From positions 154,966 to 218,965 of the forward strand of contig JAKUCV010004434.1 of the NCBI GenBank assembly GCA_028386065.3: a stretch of DNA of 64,000 nucleotides, in the 5' to 3' direction. The notes beneath the pieces were generated by a model. The model was given only the letters and a program-made list of their open reading frames with translations, ran no database searches and had not been told where the DNA came from. This stretch comes from Turnera subulata (lineage: Eukaryota > Streptophyta > Magnoliopsida > Malpighiales > Passifloraceae). Made by a program: the position numbers and the translations under genes. Within the stretch, counting starts at the first letter, position 1; every line of letters begins with the position of its first letter. This document shows, one piece after another, positions 45,556 through 57,629 of the stretch.

Positions 45556-46310
45556 CTATCGGCCCCACCGACCCGCGTCGACCTGGGCATTGCGAACGGG
45601 TTGTCTTTCTAGTTGACCTGGGTCGGTAGGGCCCACATGAAGACGTGGGCGAATAATATGGTGACACGTGTCTATGACGGTCGCCCTGTGGCCGGAAGTA
45701 CCAAAAACCATATATTTGAGGTAGTACGAGGACCAAAATCCATAAAATTTTAATACAGGGCTGACATTTCAAAATCGAGGGCAGTACATAAACCAAACAT
45801 CCACTTGTTCCTTACTTTTTCTCTTTATCAACTCCACATCAAATTATTCTTTTTTTCAATTAAAACTACCAAAAAAACACAAAATAGGCAAAATATATGT
45901 TTAATCCCAAATCTTCACGAAAATTAGGACTAAAATTAACTGCAGGAGGCCATGTGTTTAAATGGGCTATTACTTCTAGAGGATCCATATTTTATTAACC
46001 CAAACCTAATAACCTAAAATCAATCAAATAACAAAGAGCTAAAAATAAATAAAAAGAAATAAGCAAATAAAATATTCTTATTTTATTACATTACATCACA
46101 AATATATTTATGCCATCAATCAAATTATCTTATCAATTAAAGACATAAATAAATTTATATCTTAAAATAATAGAATAAATCATGGGTCAAAATTGCGTGT
46201 TTACACAAGGAGGTTCCGTCTAGGTGCTTAGGGGTGGTGTTATCTGATCTTCATGGTCTTTCCAGTTCTTCTTGTAATGTTGTGTAATCGGTAGTTTCTT
46301 TCATTCACTT
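45556..46310. other. Unclassified sequence between LTR unit and LINE tail
   Basis: After the CTATG duplication the expected LINE RT sequence does not resume. Instead there is a GC-rich segment with an imperfect inverted repeat (GGCCCCACCGACCC near 45561 and GGGTCGGTAGGGCCC near 45624), then AT-rich DNA. It may be another insertion that replaced the LINE 3' half. Only the last ~100 bp look like a LINE 3' UTR. Confidence 0.4.
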
Positions 46311-46325
46311 AAAAAAAAAAAAAAA

Positions 46326-49300
46326 GGGTCTCGTCTATCTGTATATTTGATAGGATAGACTATTTCCCTTCCACGTTAACAGTTCGTTAAGGATGATGAC
46401 GCTAGAAACAATCTTACAGTGGAATTTTACACATAATAATTAATCACAAATGATCAGCCGTTGGTCATCTTTGTTTTAACGCCATAGGCACAAAATAAAT
46501 GCAGCAAACAGGGCGGTCCATAGCCTAAATGTTTGCCCCCTAAACTGTGAGATTCTGCACTAAATGGTCCAACTGACCTAATTTCAGTTTGTTGCTCGCC
46601 TAGCCATTTCCCCAACACCGCTCTTAAGGCTTTGAATTGATCATAACTCAAATCTTACATTGGCCAACCACCATATCCCTCTTATCCCAACTATATGGTG
46701 ATTGCCTCACCCATTATCTTTGTGGCCATGTGGTTTACATGTGGTGTAGCTACTTAGTACGTACTACTAATTTGCTTTGCATATCTTAGCGTTGCGCTTT
46801 AAGTTAGAAGATAAGCTTAGTCGTTATAGGCTTGATTTTCAACCATTGAACCCACTCTACTTCTTAAAGCCTATCATGCCCTAACCACAACACATGATTA
46901 GTCAATGTCAAAGGACAGGGCCAAGCTTAAATCTCTTTATCTAGAGTCATCAAAGGATGTTGAATTTCTGGACATATTGTCAACAATTAACTCGAGGCAC
47001 CGACAATGCATGTAGGCAAAAAAAAAAAAAAAGATTCATGTTTTTTTTTTTCTTTCTTTTCTTGTTTAAGTAAGGGGCAAAAGAACAAGAAACAAGTGAA
47101 TCAGGCGTTCCTGAATTCTGGCCAACAATCCAGGAAAAAATATTCGGTGATGAAGTGATTCATATCTGGGCAAAGATAACTAGATAATTCTATTAATCTT
47201 TGAATTTCTCTCTTTCTTTTTTATAAATTAAATTCCCCTATAAATTGTACCCGAGAGAGTTGTGTAGGCTTTTTGTTTTGCCACCAACATAACTCTCAAC
47301 GAATAGACATGTCCCTGGCAAACTTGTCCCACCATCTCTGTTACATGGAAAATGATCTGCTAAGTTTCCACAACTTGATGACTCCTTTTTTTTTTTTTTT
47401 TTTTCAAGAATGTCCTTTCCTCAATTACCAGATACATGATTTTACTCAAGAGGACATGAATGCAGTAAAGCTGGATTCTTTGGACGTACGATCTTCCTAA
47501 TTTTCCCACTAGAGTTGGTTAAAAACAGAAATTCAAGATTATATTGTATACATTTTGAACAATCTTTAAATTTCTTATTGCACGAGCAGTACGTACCTTC
47601 AAAAATAAATGGTCCAGCCTCGTAAGAACCTGAAAATGATTGTTCCTTTAACACATGCTGTTTAATTATATCACACTTTGCTATGTCTTATATATTTGGC
47701 AGTGATATTTTTTCCAGTCGTACAGATACATATGGTTCCTATGTTGTTGTCGCCTCTTTCTATAGACCACAAGCAAATGGGGCCGCGACATAACATCGAA
47801 GGGTCATCAAGAACCTCAATTTCACAATAGGGGGAAAGAGCTATATGACTACGAGAGGCTGCATGTGTAATTCTTTTTTCACTCTATACAGCTATCACAC
47901 ACAATATGGTGCCTACATTAATAATTGGCCAGCTCGTTATACTCCTGCATAAAAAGCAAAAAGAGCAAAGTGTCGGATTCAAATCCTCCCTACGATATAT
48001 TACTCCCAAGTCCCAACCTTTTGTTACCATGCACAAACATTCGGGCTGCTATTGTTGGAAGGGGAAGACATATAGGTTTTGTAAATGAAATACCTTTGTC
48101 AAAATGAAATCAACACTACAACAATTACATTAAGAACACTAACAATCTACAGTTCCTAGTGAGGTAGAGAATGGTTGCCATATAAACACAAACAGAAATT
48201 AGAGTTCATTAAAGTTATAAGTGCAGTACATGTTCGACTTCCAGTACCGGAAGTAATATTAGTGGAAGTCATGCATGTGGCAATACGCGTGGGACTCATA
48301 TTTATATCTATGCAAGCAATTTTCTGGTGCAACGTTCCATGAGATACAGTACTTTAATTTCCCCCGCAAGTGAGATTGGCAACCGTTGATATTGCGGTAA
48401 ATAACAGTACAAATTCTGTATAGAAAAAATTTAACACGAGACAGCAATCATTTTCAGAAAAAAAATGTCCATTTCTGTTTTTTATGCTAAATTGAGGGGA
48501 AAATGTTCATTTCTGTACCGCACCAGAATTAATGGAGCAACTAGTACTTAATCCTGTATATTGGGGTTAGCAATTACTTTGTATTCTATCGTACCAAGTC
48601 TAAGCTTGGCCTATGGAAAGGTAAGCACAACAGTCAACAGTGACAGAGTTGTATTTTTGTGGAGCAGAATTATATTGATTCTATAGCCTGACGTTGGCCT
48701 ATTGGGATGATTGGTTATTGTCAAGGACTAGTATTCATTTTTCTTTGCTGCTGTTGTATCTTATGAACAGATTCTGATTAGGGAAATTTGGTTATATTAA
48801 ATTTGATTGCGACTCTGAGAACCAAAATCTGAACGAACAAACCTGCGTACGAGTAAAACCTGCCATTACTTTGGCAATAGAGAACTCAAAAGAACATAAA
48901 ATTAAAGCTAGGATGCGTTAGCCTGTTGCATCCATTTCATCTTTACATTGGTCTGCAAATGACAAAAAGAGGGATTTAATTTTGTTTTCTGTGCTAGTGA
49001 GTGGATAGTGGATAGTGGATACCGTGTAGGGTCGCAATCAATAATGGCCCAAAGTCTAGCCCATTCCTCGACCAAGGTGTAACAAATAAGTGGGCCGTTT
49101 CTCCAACCAATGCCTTTACCTCAAGAAGAACAGAAACATCCATGTGGAGGTATTCCATTGCAACCCACCAAGTAATGGATGGCATCTAAAAAGAACACAA
49201 ATTAAAAAGAAGCACATGGATGGCATTTAATAGCAATACCACTCCGTAGACATCTGTATCGACTGAACAGAATGCTAAGGGGTCAGTTTGCTTGCAAGTA

Positions 49301-50396
49301 CACCTTCTACCCAAATTTTGGAATAAAGGAAAGGCCAAAACATTTGGTGTTGTGAGTATATTTGGACCTACATACATAGTGATTCAGCAGATATTATTAT
49401 CTACTACTTTCATTGGAAATTAACAGTGCTATTCCTGCAATCTTGTTCAGCTTGTACCACCATCTTCGTCTGCTATATGTTAGAAACCCAACTAGCTTCA
49501 TCAAAATTTGCATAGTAACATTCATCAAACTATGGAGATTCTTTGAGTAGGAATTCATGACATGGCATCTTCATGTAAGGGAAAGTGGAATTTGGGTTTG
49601 AAAATGGTTGAGAAAAGACTTGAAAACAATATGGCATAGTACTGATGGATCATCGATGTAATGGGCTGCGGGGAGAGACATTGATACTATTCGAAAACGT
49701 TAAAATGTTATTTCCCTAGGTACAATAAAATTAAAACATTTCTCACTAACGGGATTGATACCTCCAAGCCAGTCATTTGCCTCATTTTACTCAATTACTG
49801 TGGAGAGTCAGTGAGAAAAAGGCAGTTGATGAAAAAGTGGAGCCTATGCATGCAGTATATATGCAGTATGCAACTTCCTGTCTTCCTCCTGCGGCCAATA
49901 AGAGTGAGCAGAAAATTTGAAGAGGGAAAAAGAAAACAGCTGTGACCCCCTATGGTATTGAAACTTGAAATCTAAAGCAAGATTCACTCTTGACCCACCT
50001 TGGATTCTTGGCATTTCCAAATGGGAAGTCTTCAAAAACCACACGGTTTGATGTTTTGAAACCAAATATAAAACCACCTTTCAGCTCCCCTACGAAGTAA
50101 GAACTGATAACTTTTCTACAGGTATGACTCCTGAAAAACCACTTCACAGTTGTATGGTCCCAGCAGCTCAAAAAGCTATTGTCAGGTTTGATGTTGACCG
50201 AGTTCTATTTATTCTCCTCAAATCCTCCCCTCCCTTTTCCATTTCCCTCAAGGCAACTTCTTCCACGGTTCATTCTCATCAAGTAGCAATCTGTCCCTTT
50301 TCTACTTCTTCTTCTCTTCTTCTTTTTTTTCCTCCACTCCTTGTAGTCACAATCACATTGTCATAAATGTTTTTTTTTTTTTATTTGTGCAGGCAA
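46326..50396. other. Intergenic, 4 kb without recognised genes
   Basis: AT-rich DNA with homopolymer runs (A-run ~47017-47031, T-runs ~47041 and ~47387-47403). No coding sequence, RNA gene or structured repeat was recognised. The last ~300 bp are the expansin promoter and leader, with TTGACC and a weak TATTTAT (50206). Confidence 0.5.
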
Positions 50397-51378
50397 ATGG
50401 GTGTCTTTGTGTTCCTTTTGATGGTGTTTCCCCCCCTTTTTTCATCAGTTCATGGTTACTATGGAGGTTGGATAAATGCTCATGCAACATTCTATGGAGG
50501 TGGTGATGCTTCTGGAACAATGGGTATGCACCGACACATAAAATTTCCTAAATTTGGCTAATTCTTCTTTCAAGAAATTCATGCATGAACAACCTACACT
50601 TACTTTGCTCTCATCTTTCATTAACTTCCTGACATCCTTACGTTGATCATGTTCTAGGTGGGGCTTGTGGGTACGGGAACTTGTACAGCCAGGGTTATGG
50701 AATTAGCACAGCAGCTCTAAGCACTGCATTATTTGATAATGGCTTGAGCTGTGGGGCTTGCTTTGAGCTCAGATGCGTTAATGACCCTCAATGGTGCCGG
50801 CCCGGCACCATAGTGGTCACCGCCACTAACTTCTGCCCTCCCGGTGGCTGGTGTGATCCTCCAAACCAGCATTTCGATCTCTCCCAACCTATATTCGAAC
50901 ACATTGCACAATATAGAGCTGGAATTGTCCCAGTAGCCTATAGAAGGTATGCTTATGATGATGATCAGTTGCAAAAAAAAATTCTTTTCCCTCTAGCTAG
51001 CTAGTCAGTCAAGTAAATTTCTTATGTTTGTGACATATAACTAACGTGCAGGTCTAATGAATTTGCAGGGTGAGGTGTAGAAGGAACGGAGGCATAAGGT
51101 TCACCATAAACGGTCATTCATACTTCAATCTTGTCCTAATCACAAATGTAGGGGGAGCTGGGGATGTGCATGCAGTGTCCATCAAGGGTTCAAGAACTGG
51201 ATGGCAACCAATGTCAAGAAACTGGGGCCAGAACTGGCAGAGTAACGCTTACCTCAATGGACAAAGCCTCTCCTTCTTAGTCACCGCTAGTGATGGTAGA
51301 AAGGTGCTTTCTTACAATGTTGCCCCTGCTGGCTGGTCCTTTGGGCAGACATATGTTGGTCGCCAGTTTCGGTACTAA
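50397..51378 (+). CDS. EXPA: Alpha-expansin with shortened domain-1 loop
   Basis: Three exons, 50397-50523, 50658-50946 and 51069-51378, with GT-AG introns and 241 residues. Expansins are secreted and loosen cell walls at acid pH by non-hydrolytic disruption of polysaccharide contacts. A signal peptide ([20 protein letters not shown]) is followed by the GH45-like domain ([19 protein letters not shown], conserved Cys, HFD in QHFDLSQP) and the CBM63-like domain ([44 protein letters not shown]). It ends GRQFRY. The usual NNALPNN-type stretch between CPP and GGWC is missing ([12 protein letters not shown]), about 8-9 residues short. The start at 50397 is preferred over 50367 because a poly-T tract with TTTGTGCAG at 50384-50392 looks like a 3' splice site, implying a 5' UTR intron. 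Confidence 0.93.
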
Positions 51379-54298
51379 CTAATGAATTTAATGACCACCC
51401 AGATGAACCAAGCAGCCTTCTACCTAGTACATCTAGATGGAATGCTGCATTTGCTACTTCTATTTAGCTAGAATATATACAGTACAAGGATAAATATTAT
51501 GCAGTACAGTTGATGATCATAAGCTTGTTTGTAGTGAATCTTGGGGTCAAATATTTATTGCGATTTGGCCCTTCCACTATATATTGTTGCGGGTTTCTTG
51601 TAGTTGATGGCTAGCTAGCATTGTATTGATTGAACTTTCTTTTTTTTTCTGGTGGGGAGGAAGAGTTTCTTTGTAGGGGCAGTTTGATCACTGCTAGTGC
51701 GTAAATGATAGAACCACACAAGTGGAAGTTCTAAAATGCTGTGGAAGGTAGGGAAAAATGTACTTTTTTGCTTTGCTGAAGAAGTAATTAATAAGGTATT
51801 ATTGTAAGGAGCTGCTCTACTTCAATATTAGCTTTTTTGTATCCGAGCTATTGTGAGTTTATTTATTACTTACATTCAAATGTAAGATTCGGTCTTTATA
51901 GTTTGATGTAATTATTAAGCCACAGAGGTAGGCTTCTGCAGTTCTGTTTATGAAAGTGAAATGTCAACTGTTTTGGCGGTTTATGTTACTCCCCTCCCGG
52001 TGATCGATCTTAGCTAGGAAGTGAAAAACGGATACTCAATTTATAATTAATAAACTTCATCACAAGAGTGTTTATGCAGAGAAGTCTATAATTAAATTAA
52101 ATGTGAATGCATAGGAAAAACAAAGCTACCTAATTACGGTAAGGCATTCTTCTTGTGATCGATGTGCATTAGATTAGATCCAAATATATATTATATAAGG
52201 TTGGTGATGAGTATTATTGATCAATACCAACTTAGAGCCAATGAGGATTATCAGATATTTAATATCACAACAATGGAAAACGATTTCTTACATATATATC
52301 GGGACAAGAGGCTTTTGTCTTGCCAATTCAGGTCTTTGATAAAGACTGAACCATGAGAGCTTGCTAGCATAGAAATGGCAGTGTCATAATGACAGTGTCG
52401 TTTAATGTTTTTTCAATTAAAAATAAAGATAAATAGTCGGTGATTAATTTTTTAGGTTGCTTGATTAATTAGTACAAATCAAATGTTGAGTGATCAATAT
52501 TTGTGCTTGGTACTTATTGAACAAGCTAGTGATCTCTTTATATATCTTTCAATAGGATTGTTGAAAATATCAAATTTGAACCAAAAAAGAATAACCGTAT
52601 TTTTCTTGGTAAATTTTGCTTGCTAGTGTGTCGGTGTTCTGAATATTTTGTCGGCAGGTAAAAAACTACTTGCAATCGCATCGTCCCTTCAATTTTCTTC
52701 GTACGAGACGCTTCCACATGTTTCCGGCCCCACGATATCCCTCTCTCTCAAGATACGACACCGTAAAAGTGGGTCCTTCAAGGATTCCATTTTTATTTTT
52801 ATTTTTATTTGTTCTTCCCTTCATGTGAGAAAGCAAGCAAAAAGCTTAGAATGATCCATCCTATCATAATTCATAAGCAATATAAAGATTGGGGCGGAAT
52901 CTAATCAATGTTTCCTTCTGTTCTTTATTATATAATAGTTTAATAGAAGGAACAAGAGTACTCCTACACTGTGTAAATATAGTTTTTCATTAATTCATTG
53001 CTATTATCAAATGCTGATTTAATTTTATTATTTTAATATTTATGAGATGCTGATGCAATGACAGGAGGGAGAATCCCACTTCATATTTTAAAATTGCTGG
53101 AATTTTTAATAAATTGTTCCAATACATTTGTTACTTTGCACGTGACAAATAAAAATTGTTTATTAATTAATGACCAAAATAATAATAACTTTGTTTATTG
53201 TGATATCACGCTTTCATATCACTGACCTTGATCAGGTTTGTGTTGGATTTGGGAACATCAAAACTGAAAAGTTTAAGACTACTACAATTATTGGTCATGG
53301 TGGGTTCTTATTCGAATTAGAGGTTGTTATCGCATGCCTAAATTAATGACACAACTGCGTCCAATTACTATGAGGAAACATGGAAGCACTTCGAATCCTG
53401 AATGTCACTCCGTCCATGTCAGATTGACAAGATGTAGTTTTCGGGAGGATTTGAATTTTTAGGCATTTTGGGGCTGTAATGTTGACTTAAGAAGCATCTT
53501 TGAGTGGGTATAAGGTGTAAATGACCCAAGTTCAAGATAAGTAGGTCCTTTCAAATTTTGCACCATGTACCATATGAATGAAGGCATTTGTGATCAGACA
53601 AGAAAAAGGCAGACTTAAATGCTGCAAGATTTTGCAAGTTAGGTTGTAACCCAAAGATTTGCTTTATAACATGGGAAGTGACGATGCGATGCCAGTCTTC
53701 TAGTTCGAACAAACATGCAATTATTCATGTGAACAGTTTCATTTAAGATGACCTAAGTGAAATGAAATCAAAGAGAGACATATTATATATATACATCCCA
53801 CTAGAAAATTAGAGATTCATAAATTCGTTTGACATATATTTTGAAGCATTCTAATTTATGCATCATGCATGAATACAGTTGAACTATCATGCACGTCGAG
53901 GGTTTCTGTATGATGGGCCCAAACAAATAGTGATCGTTCGATCAGCCCAATTTTTTCTTATATATCAACGAGCGAAGTGATAGAAAGGCTTACTTGGAGG
54001 ATTATCGGTTCTTTAATTTAAAGATTGACGGCCTGGAATGGTTGGGCTTTCAGGGCCCGATTCTAAAAATTCAGATTTGCGATGCTCTAACTTTTTGGGC
54101 CAGCAAATCTTTGGATCAGCGCCAACGTCAATGAGCTTCCCTTCTTTGGGCCATGAAGATTGTTTTCTGTTTGGGTGGAAACGGATCATACTTTGTAGTA
54201 TATGATCATGGTTGAAGTTAGATGGTTGCAAACTTTCAAGCCTGTTTTGAGGTTTTTGATACCCAAATTTTTTCAATTTGTAACAACCATGTATTTTC
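51379..54298. other. Intergenic downstream of expansin
   Basis: The first few hundred bases are expansin 3' UTR. The rest is AT-rich, with an ATTTTT repeat tract (52789-52810). Nothing else was recognised. Confidence 0.5.
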
Positions 54299-54300
54299 AA

Positions 54301-54535
54301 ACTTTTTTTTTACCAATTATGTATCCCGATTATTAAATGTTTACCAATCGCAAAGATGCCACGTGGCAGCGCATGAATGGTGCTACATGGATTTTTAAAG
54401 ATGGGTCTCACTATTTTTTATCCACGTGGCACCACGCGTATGCTGCCACATTGCATCTTTGCTCGGGGCAATCACCCGAAACATAAGATTAATACACATT
54501 TAAATACTCGAGGTACATGATTAGTAAAAAAAACT
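54301..54535. mobile_element. Fold-back MITE, ~235 bp
   Basis: The ends are inverted copies: left ACTTTTTTTTTACCAATTATG, right (complement) AGTTTTTTTTACTAATCATG. Pairing continues inward, including GCAAAGATGCCACGTGGCAGC on the left against GCAAAGATGCAATGTGGCAGC on the complement of the right. Almost the whole element can form one imperfect hairpin. No coding capacity, target duplication unclear, superfamily not assigned. Confidence 0.65.
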
Positions 54536-55121
54536 TAAACCCGACAAATGACAAAAGGCGACTCCAAACAATATTAAAGAACATCATACCCAGGTGCGCG
54601 ACACGAGTCGAATCCGAATTAGTCGGCGCAAAGCTTTAGAAACTGGATGGGAAACCAACAAAAAAAATAGCGAAATTCACAAAAAAGAAAAGTGAAAGAA
54701 TAAGGAAAGGGAAGCCCTGGCGTGTGTAAGTAGACCAAACGCTGCATAAATTTCAGTCATCTCTTACTCAAACCCACACTGAAAACGAAATCAATTCCCC
54801 CATTTTTGTATTTGTTGTTGGTTGACATTGGTTAGTTACCATTAATTGTTTTTCCTCTCCAAGCTAGGCGTAGAAGATGTTCAGGGCAATCAATGAATAC
54901 CACAGTCGAATACGTCTTATCCTAGGTGAAAACATTCTGACTCTTTTTTTTTATTTTCTAATATAAAATATACTGACTTGTTTGGTATGTATGGAAGTAT
55001 ATATGTCCATCCATCACGGTCACGGAGAACAATGGTGGTTTCTGTATTTTTTAGCCCAAGGTAAAAAAAAAAAAGTTCTGGCCAGTGGGGAAAATTATTG
55101 AGTATTCATATTTGTCAGCGT
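54536..55121. other. Spacer between two MITEs
   Basis: AT-rich with no recognised gene, repeat or regulatory structure. Confidence 0.5.
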
Positions 55122-55131
55122 AATTGAAAAT

Positions 55132-55741
55132 GAATAAATAGTTTTTTCTGTCCCTCCACTTTATCGATTTCACATTTACTGTCCCTCTCTGTTTTTTTCA
55201 CTCATTTCGTCCCTAAACTCTAGATTTACCGGGTCAGGTGGTCCTTTTTACCTGATGCAGCAGGTTGGTAGTTGTGGAGCTGACACGTGGTAGTGGGGCC
55301 CATAATCTGCACAATTTTTTATTCTTTTTATCTGTTTTTTATATTTTTCCAAAAATTTAAGCCTTAAAAATCTTCATTTAAATTAGAATTTTTTTAGAAA
55401 ATAATATTTGGAAAAAAAGGGGTTTTAGAAATTAATATTTGAAAAAATAAAAGGTTAAAAAAATAAAATTCAGTATATAATGGGAGAAATTAAGATTTAC
55501 TTATTTTAAAGAATTTTAAAAATAAAATTTGATTAAAGAAAAAAATGATTAAATAAATAAGTTATGTGTGGGCCCCACTACTACCTATCAGCTCCACAAC
55601 TATCAACCTGCTGCAGCAGGTAAAAAGGACCACGTGACCCGGTAAATCGAGAGTTGAGGGACGAAATGAGTGAAAAAAAAACGAAGAGGGACAACAAATG
55701 CGAAATCGATAAAGTGTAGGGATAGAAAAAACTATTTACTC
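55132..55741. mobile_element. Mutator-like MITE with ~180-bp terminal inverted repeats
   Basis: Long terminal inverted repeats, 55132 to about 55310 and about 55563-55741, starting GA(A/G)TAAATAGTTTTTTCT on both ends and including ACTCATTTCGTCCCT, TTTACCGGGTCA, GGTCCTTTTTACCTG and GCAGCAGGTTG. A 10-bp direct repeat AATTGAAAAT flanks it (55122-55131 and 55742-55751). Long inverted repeats plus a 9-10 bp target duplication point to a non-autonomous Mutator-like element. The middle is AT-rich and non-coding. Confidence 0.8.
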
Positions 55742-55751
55742 AATTGAAAAT

Positions 55752-57629
55752 AGTCCCTTGATATGATATATGCCAGTCTTACTCTTTCCCAACCTGACTT
55801 TACTTGAGGATGTGGTTTTACTACCAATTTGACGACTCGGTTCGCTTTTAAACTTAGTGACAGTAACACTATTGCAGCTAGTTGTCCGTATACTATATGA
55901 TTGCACTGCATGCATCAGGAAACACAGAGTTGTTGAATCTTTCTTCTTATTTTTTCCCCCTTTCTTTGTTCTTATTTTGGATTTCTAGTTTCCATTGCAT
56001 GTATGTAGTGTACTATATCTATGGTAGAGAGAGGGGTAGAGAAGCAAAAGGGTACGTCCACCAACATACATTTTCTTATCAGGTTCCAGTCCACAGTTGG
56101 ACGTGCATTTTGACTTTTGGGTAAAGATGATTAGGAAGTGCCATTAGGACGTAGTTCATAAAATAATTAACAAGGCTCAAATTAATTATTATTATTAAGG
56201 AAGATTATCAGTTGTCACCATCTCCTTATAGCTAGTGATTTGTCTGCTTAAAATTGCTTAGATGAAATCATAAGACCTGTCTTGGTGTGTGTAAAAGCAA
56301 TCAATTATATTCTTCTTCATAACATATATACAAGGAGAAAAAAGCATAGGAACTTAGATAGGATTTGCTACAATCTAAACTTGTTTAGTCAATCACAGAC
56401 ACATATAACATCTAACAATTTGCTGATTTCCACTCACAAAATTCTGACATGGGATAAATAAACCATACAGAATCTGTATATTTGTAAATACGAAATACAT
56501 TTCTTACAATAATAGAGTGTACTCCATGCGAATCTGCAGTGATAATGGTGCATATCTTCCAAAAATAGACCGAAATTCAAGTTGGAGTTTCATCCCCTAT
56601 ACATATCTCCCCTGAGCTTCACTCAGTAACCATTTTTTTTTTTTTAGAAAAAAAAGTTCTATATATTGCACTACTGGGTATCAAAAAATCAAGAGAAATA
56701 ATGATTTGTCAGACAGCTAGACTTGAATACAGTTTGGTCCAGCTATTAATTTTGCAAATGAGCCTATTTCCTTATACTGGGAAGTTAAAACTTGTAACAA
56801 GAGACACTTTGCAGGTTCAACCTTTTGTCCATATACAGTACCACTACCCATTTTTGTCAAGCCAAAGACACCCCCCAAAAATGTAAAAGGTATGTACTAC
56901 AGAGAGAGAGAGAAAGAGAGAGGTGAAGGTGCATGGCAGACTGCGTTTCTAGGCGTGGGTTCATATCAATTCTCAGGTTAGACTTCACAAGTGACATGAG
57001 TCTTGCATGAGATGACATCCACACGTGCGACACCAAGAGTAGTAGAGCTGATCTCAAGCAATTCCTGACCACCACTCGCACCCAGGAGAATGATCGCCCT
57101 CTACTCGCCTAACACTTGTTATTATTGGTTTTATGGCTTTCTGATGTATACATTTCTAGACCAAAACCATATGGCACTGTCAAGGAAAAAAGAATCCTAC
57201 TGTCATGAAACTAACTTTCTTTAGAATGTCATGAAACTGAGTTTAGGATTTCAAATGGGTAGTTTCAGGTCTTGTGTTTGTATATGGTGTGCTTGTGTGC
57301 CTGTAATAAAGAGCAGTGCACGCGCTGTAATGTGGTGTGGAGGTTATACTGAAACCGAACAGAAAGAGTCAAATTAGAGGTCAGGTTTCAGTCAGGGTAC
57401 TGAAACTGCTTTGGCAGAGGAAGATGAGTGATCGTGTGGGTTTCTGTTACAAACTTACAACAAACAAAGAACATAAACACACAAACACCTCTCTCTCTCT
57501 CTCACCATATTTCTTCTCTTTTCCAATCTTTACAACTCTCACTTTCCTTGCCTTTCCTTGCTTTCAATCTCTCACATCTTTTCTTTTGCATTCCCCTTTT
57601 TCCATTTTTGGCCATCATCAAGAACAAAC
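55752..57629. other. Upstream region of the MYB gene
   Basis: AT-rich with GA/CT runs at 56902-56921 and 57489-57503, which often mark plant core promoters and leaders. Poly-A/T runs occur near 56633-56655. No other gene was recognised. Confidence 0.5.

Larger units (their letters stand above)
37191..46325 (+). mobile_element. Degenerate full-length LINE (L1-type), split by a solo-LTR-like element
   Basis: A non-LTR retrotransposon with both ORFs recognisable but full of stops and frameshifts. Order: a gag-like ORF1 (37274-38450), an AP-type endonuclease (39061-39720), a reverse transcriptase (40414-41473), then interruption by the LTR unit 41474-45550. A LINE-like 3' end runs to a poly(A) tract (about 46311-46325). 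The flanks are weakly similar (TCTCGCCTAACT at 37178, TCTCGTCTATCT after the tail) and may be an old target duplication. The RT C-terminus, zinc-binding region and any RNase H are absent between 45556 and the tail, so a deletion or further insertion has occurred there. Confidence 0.75.
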
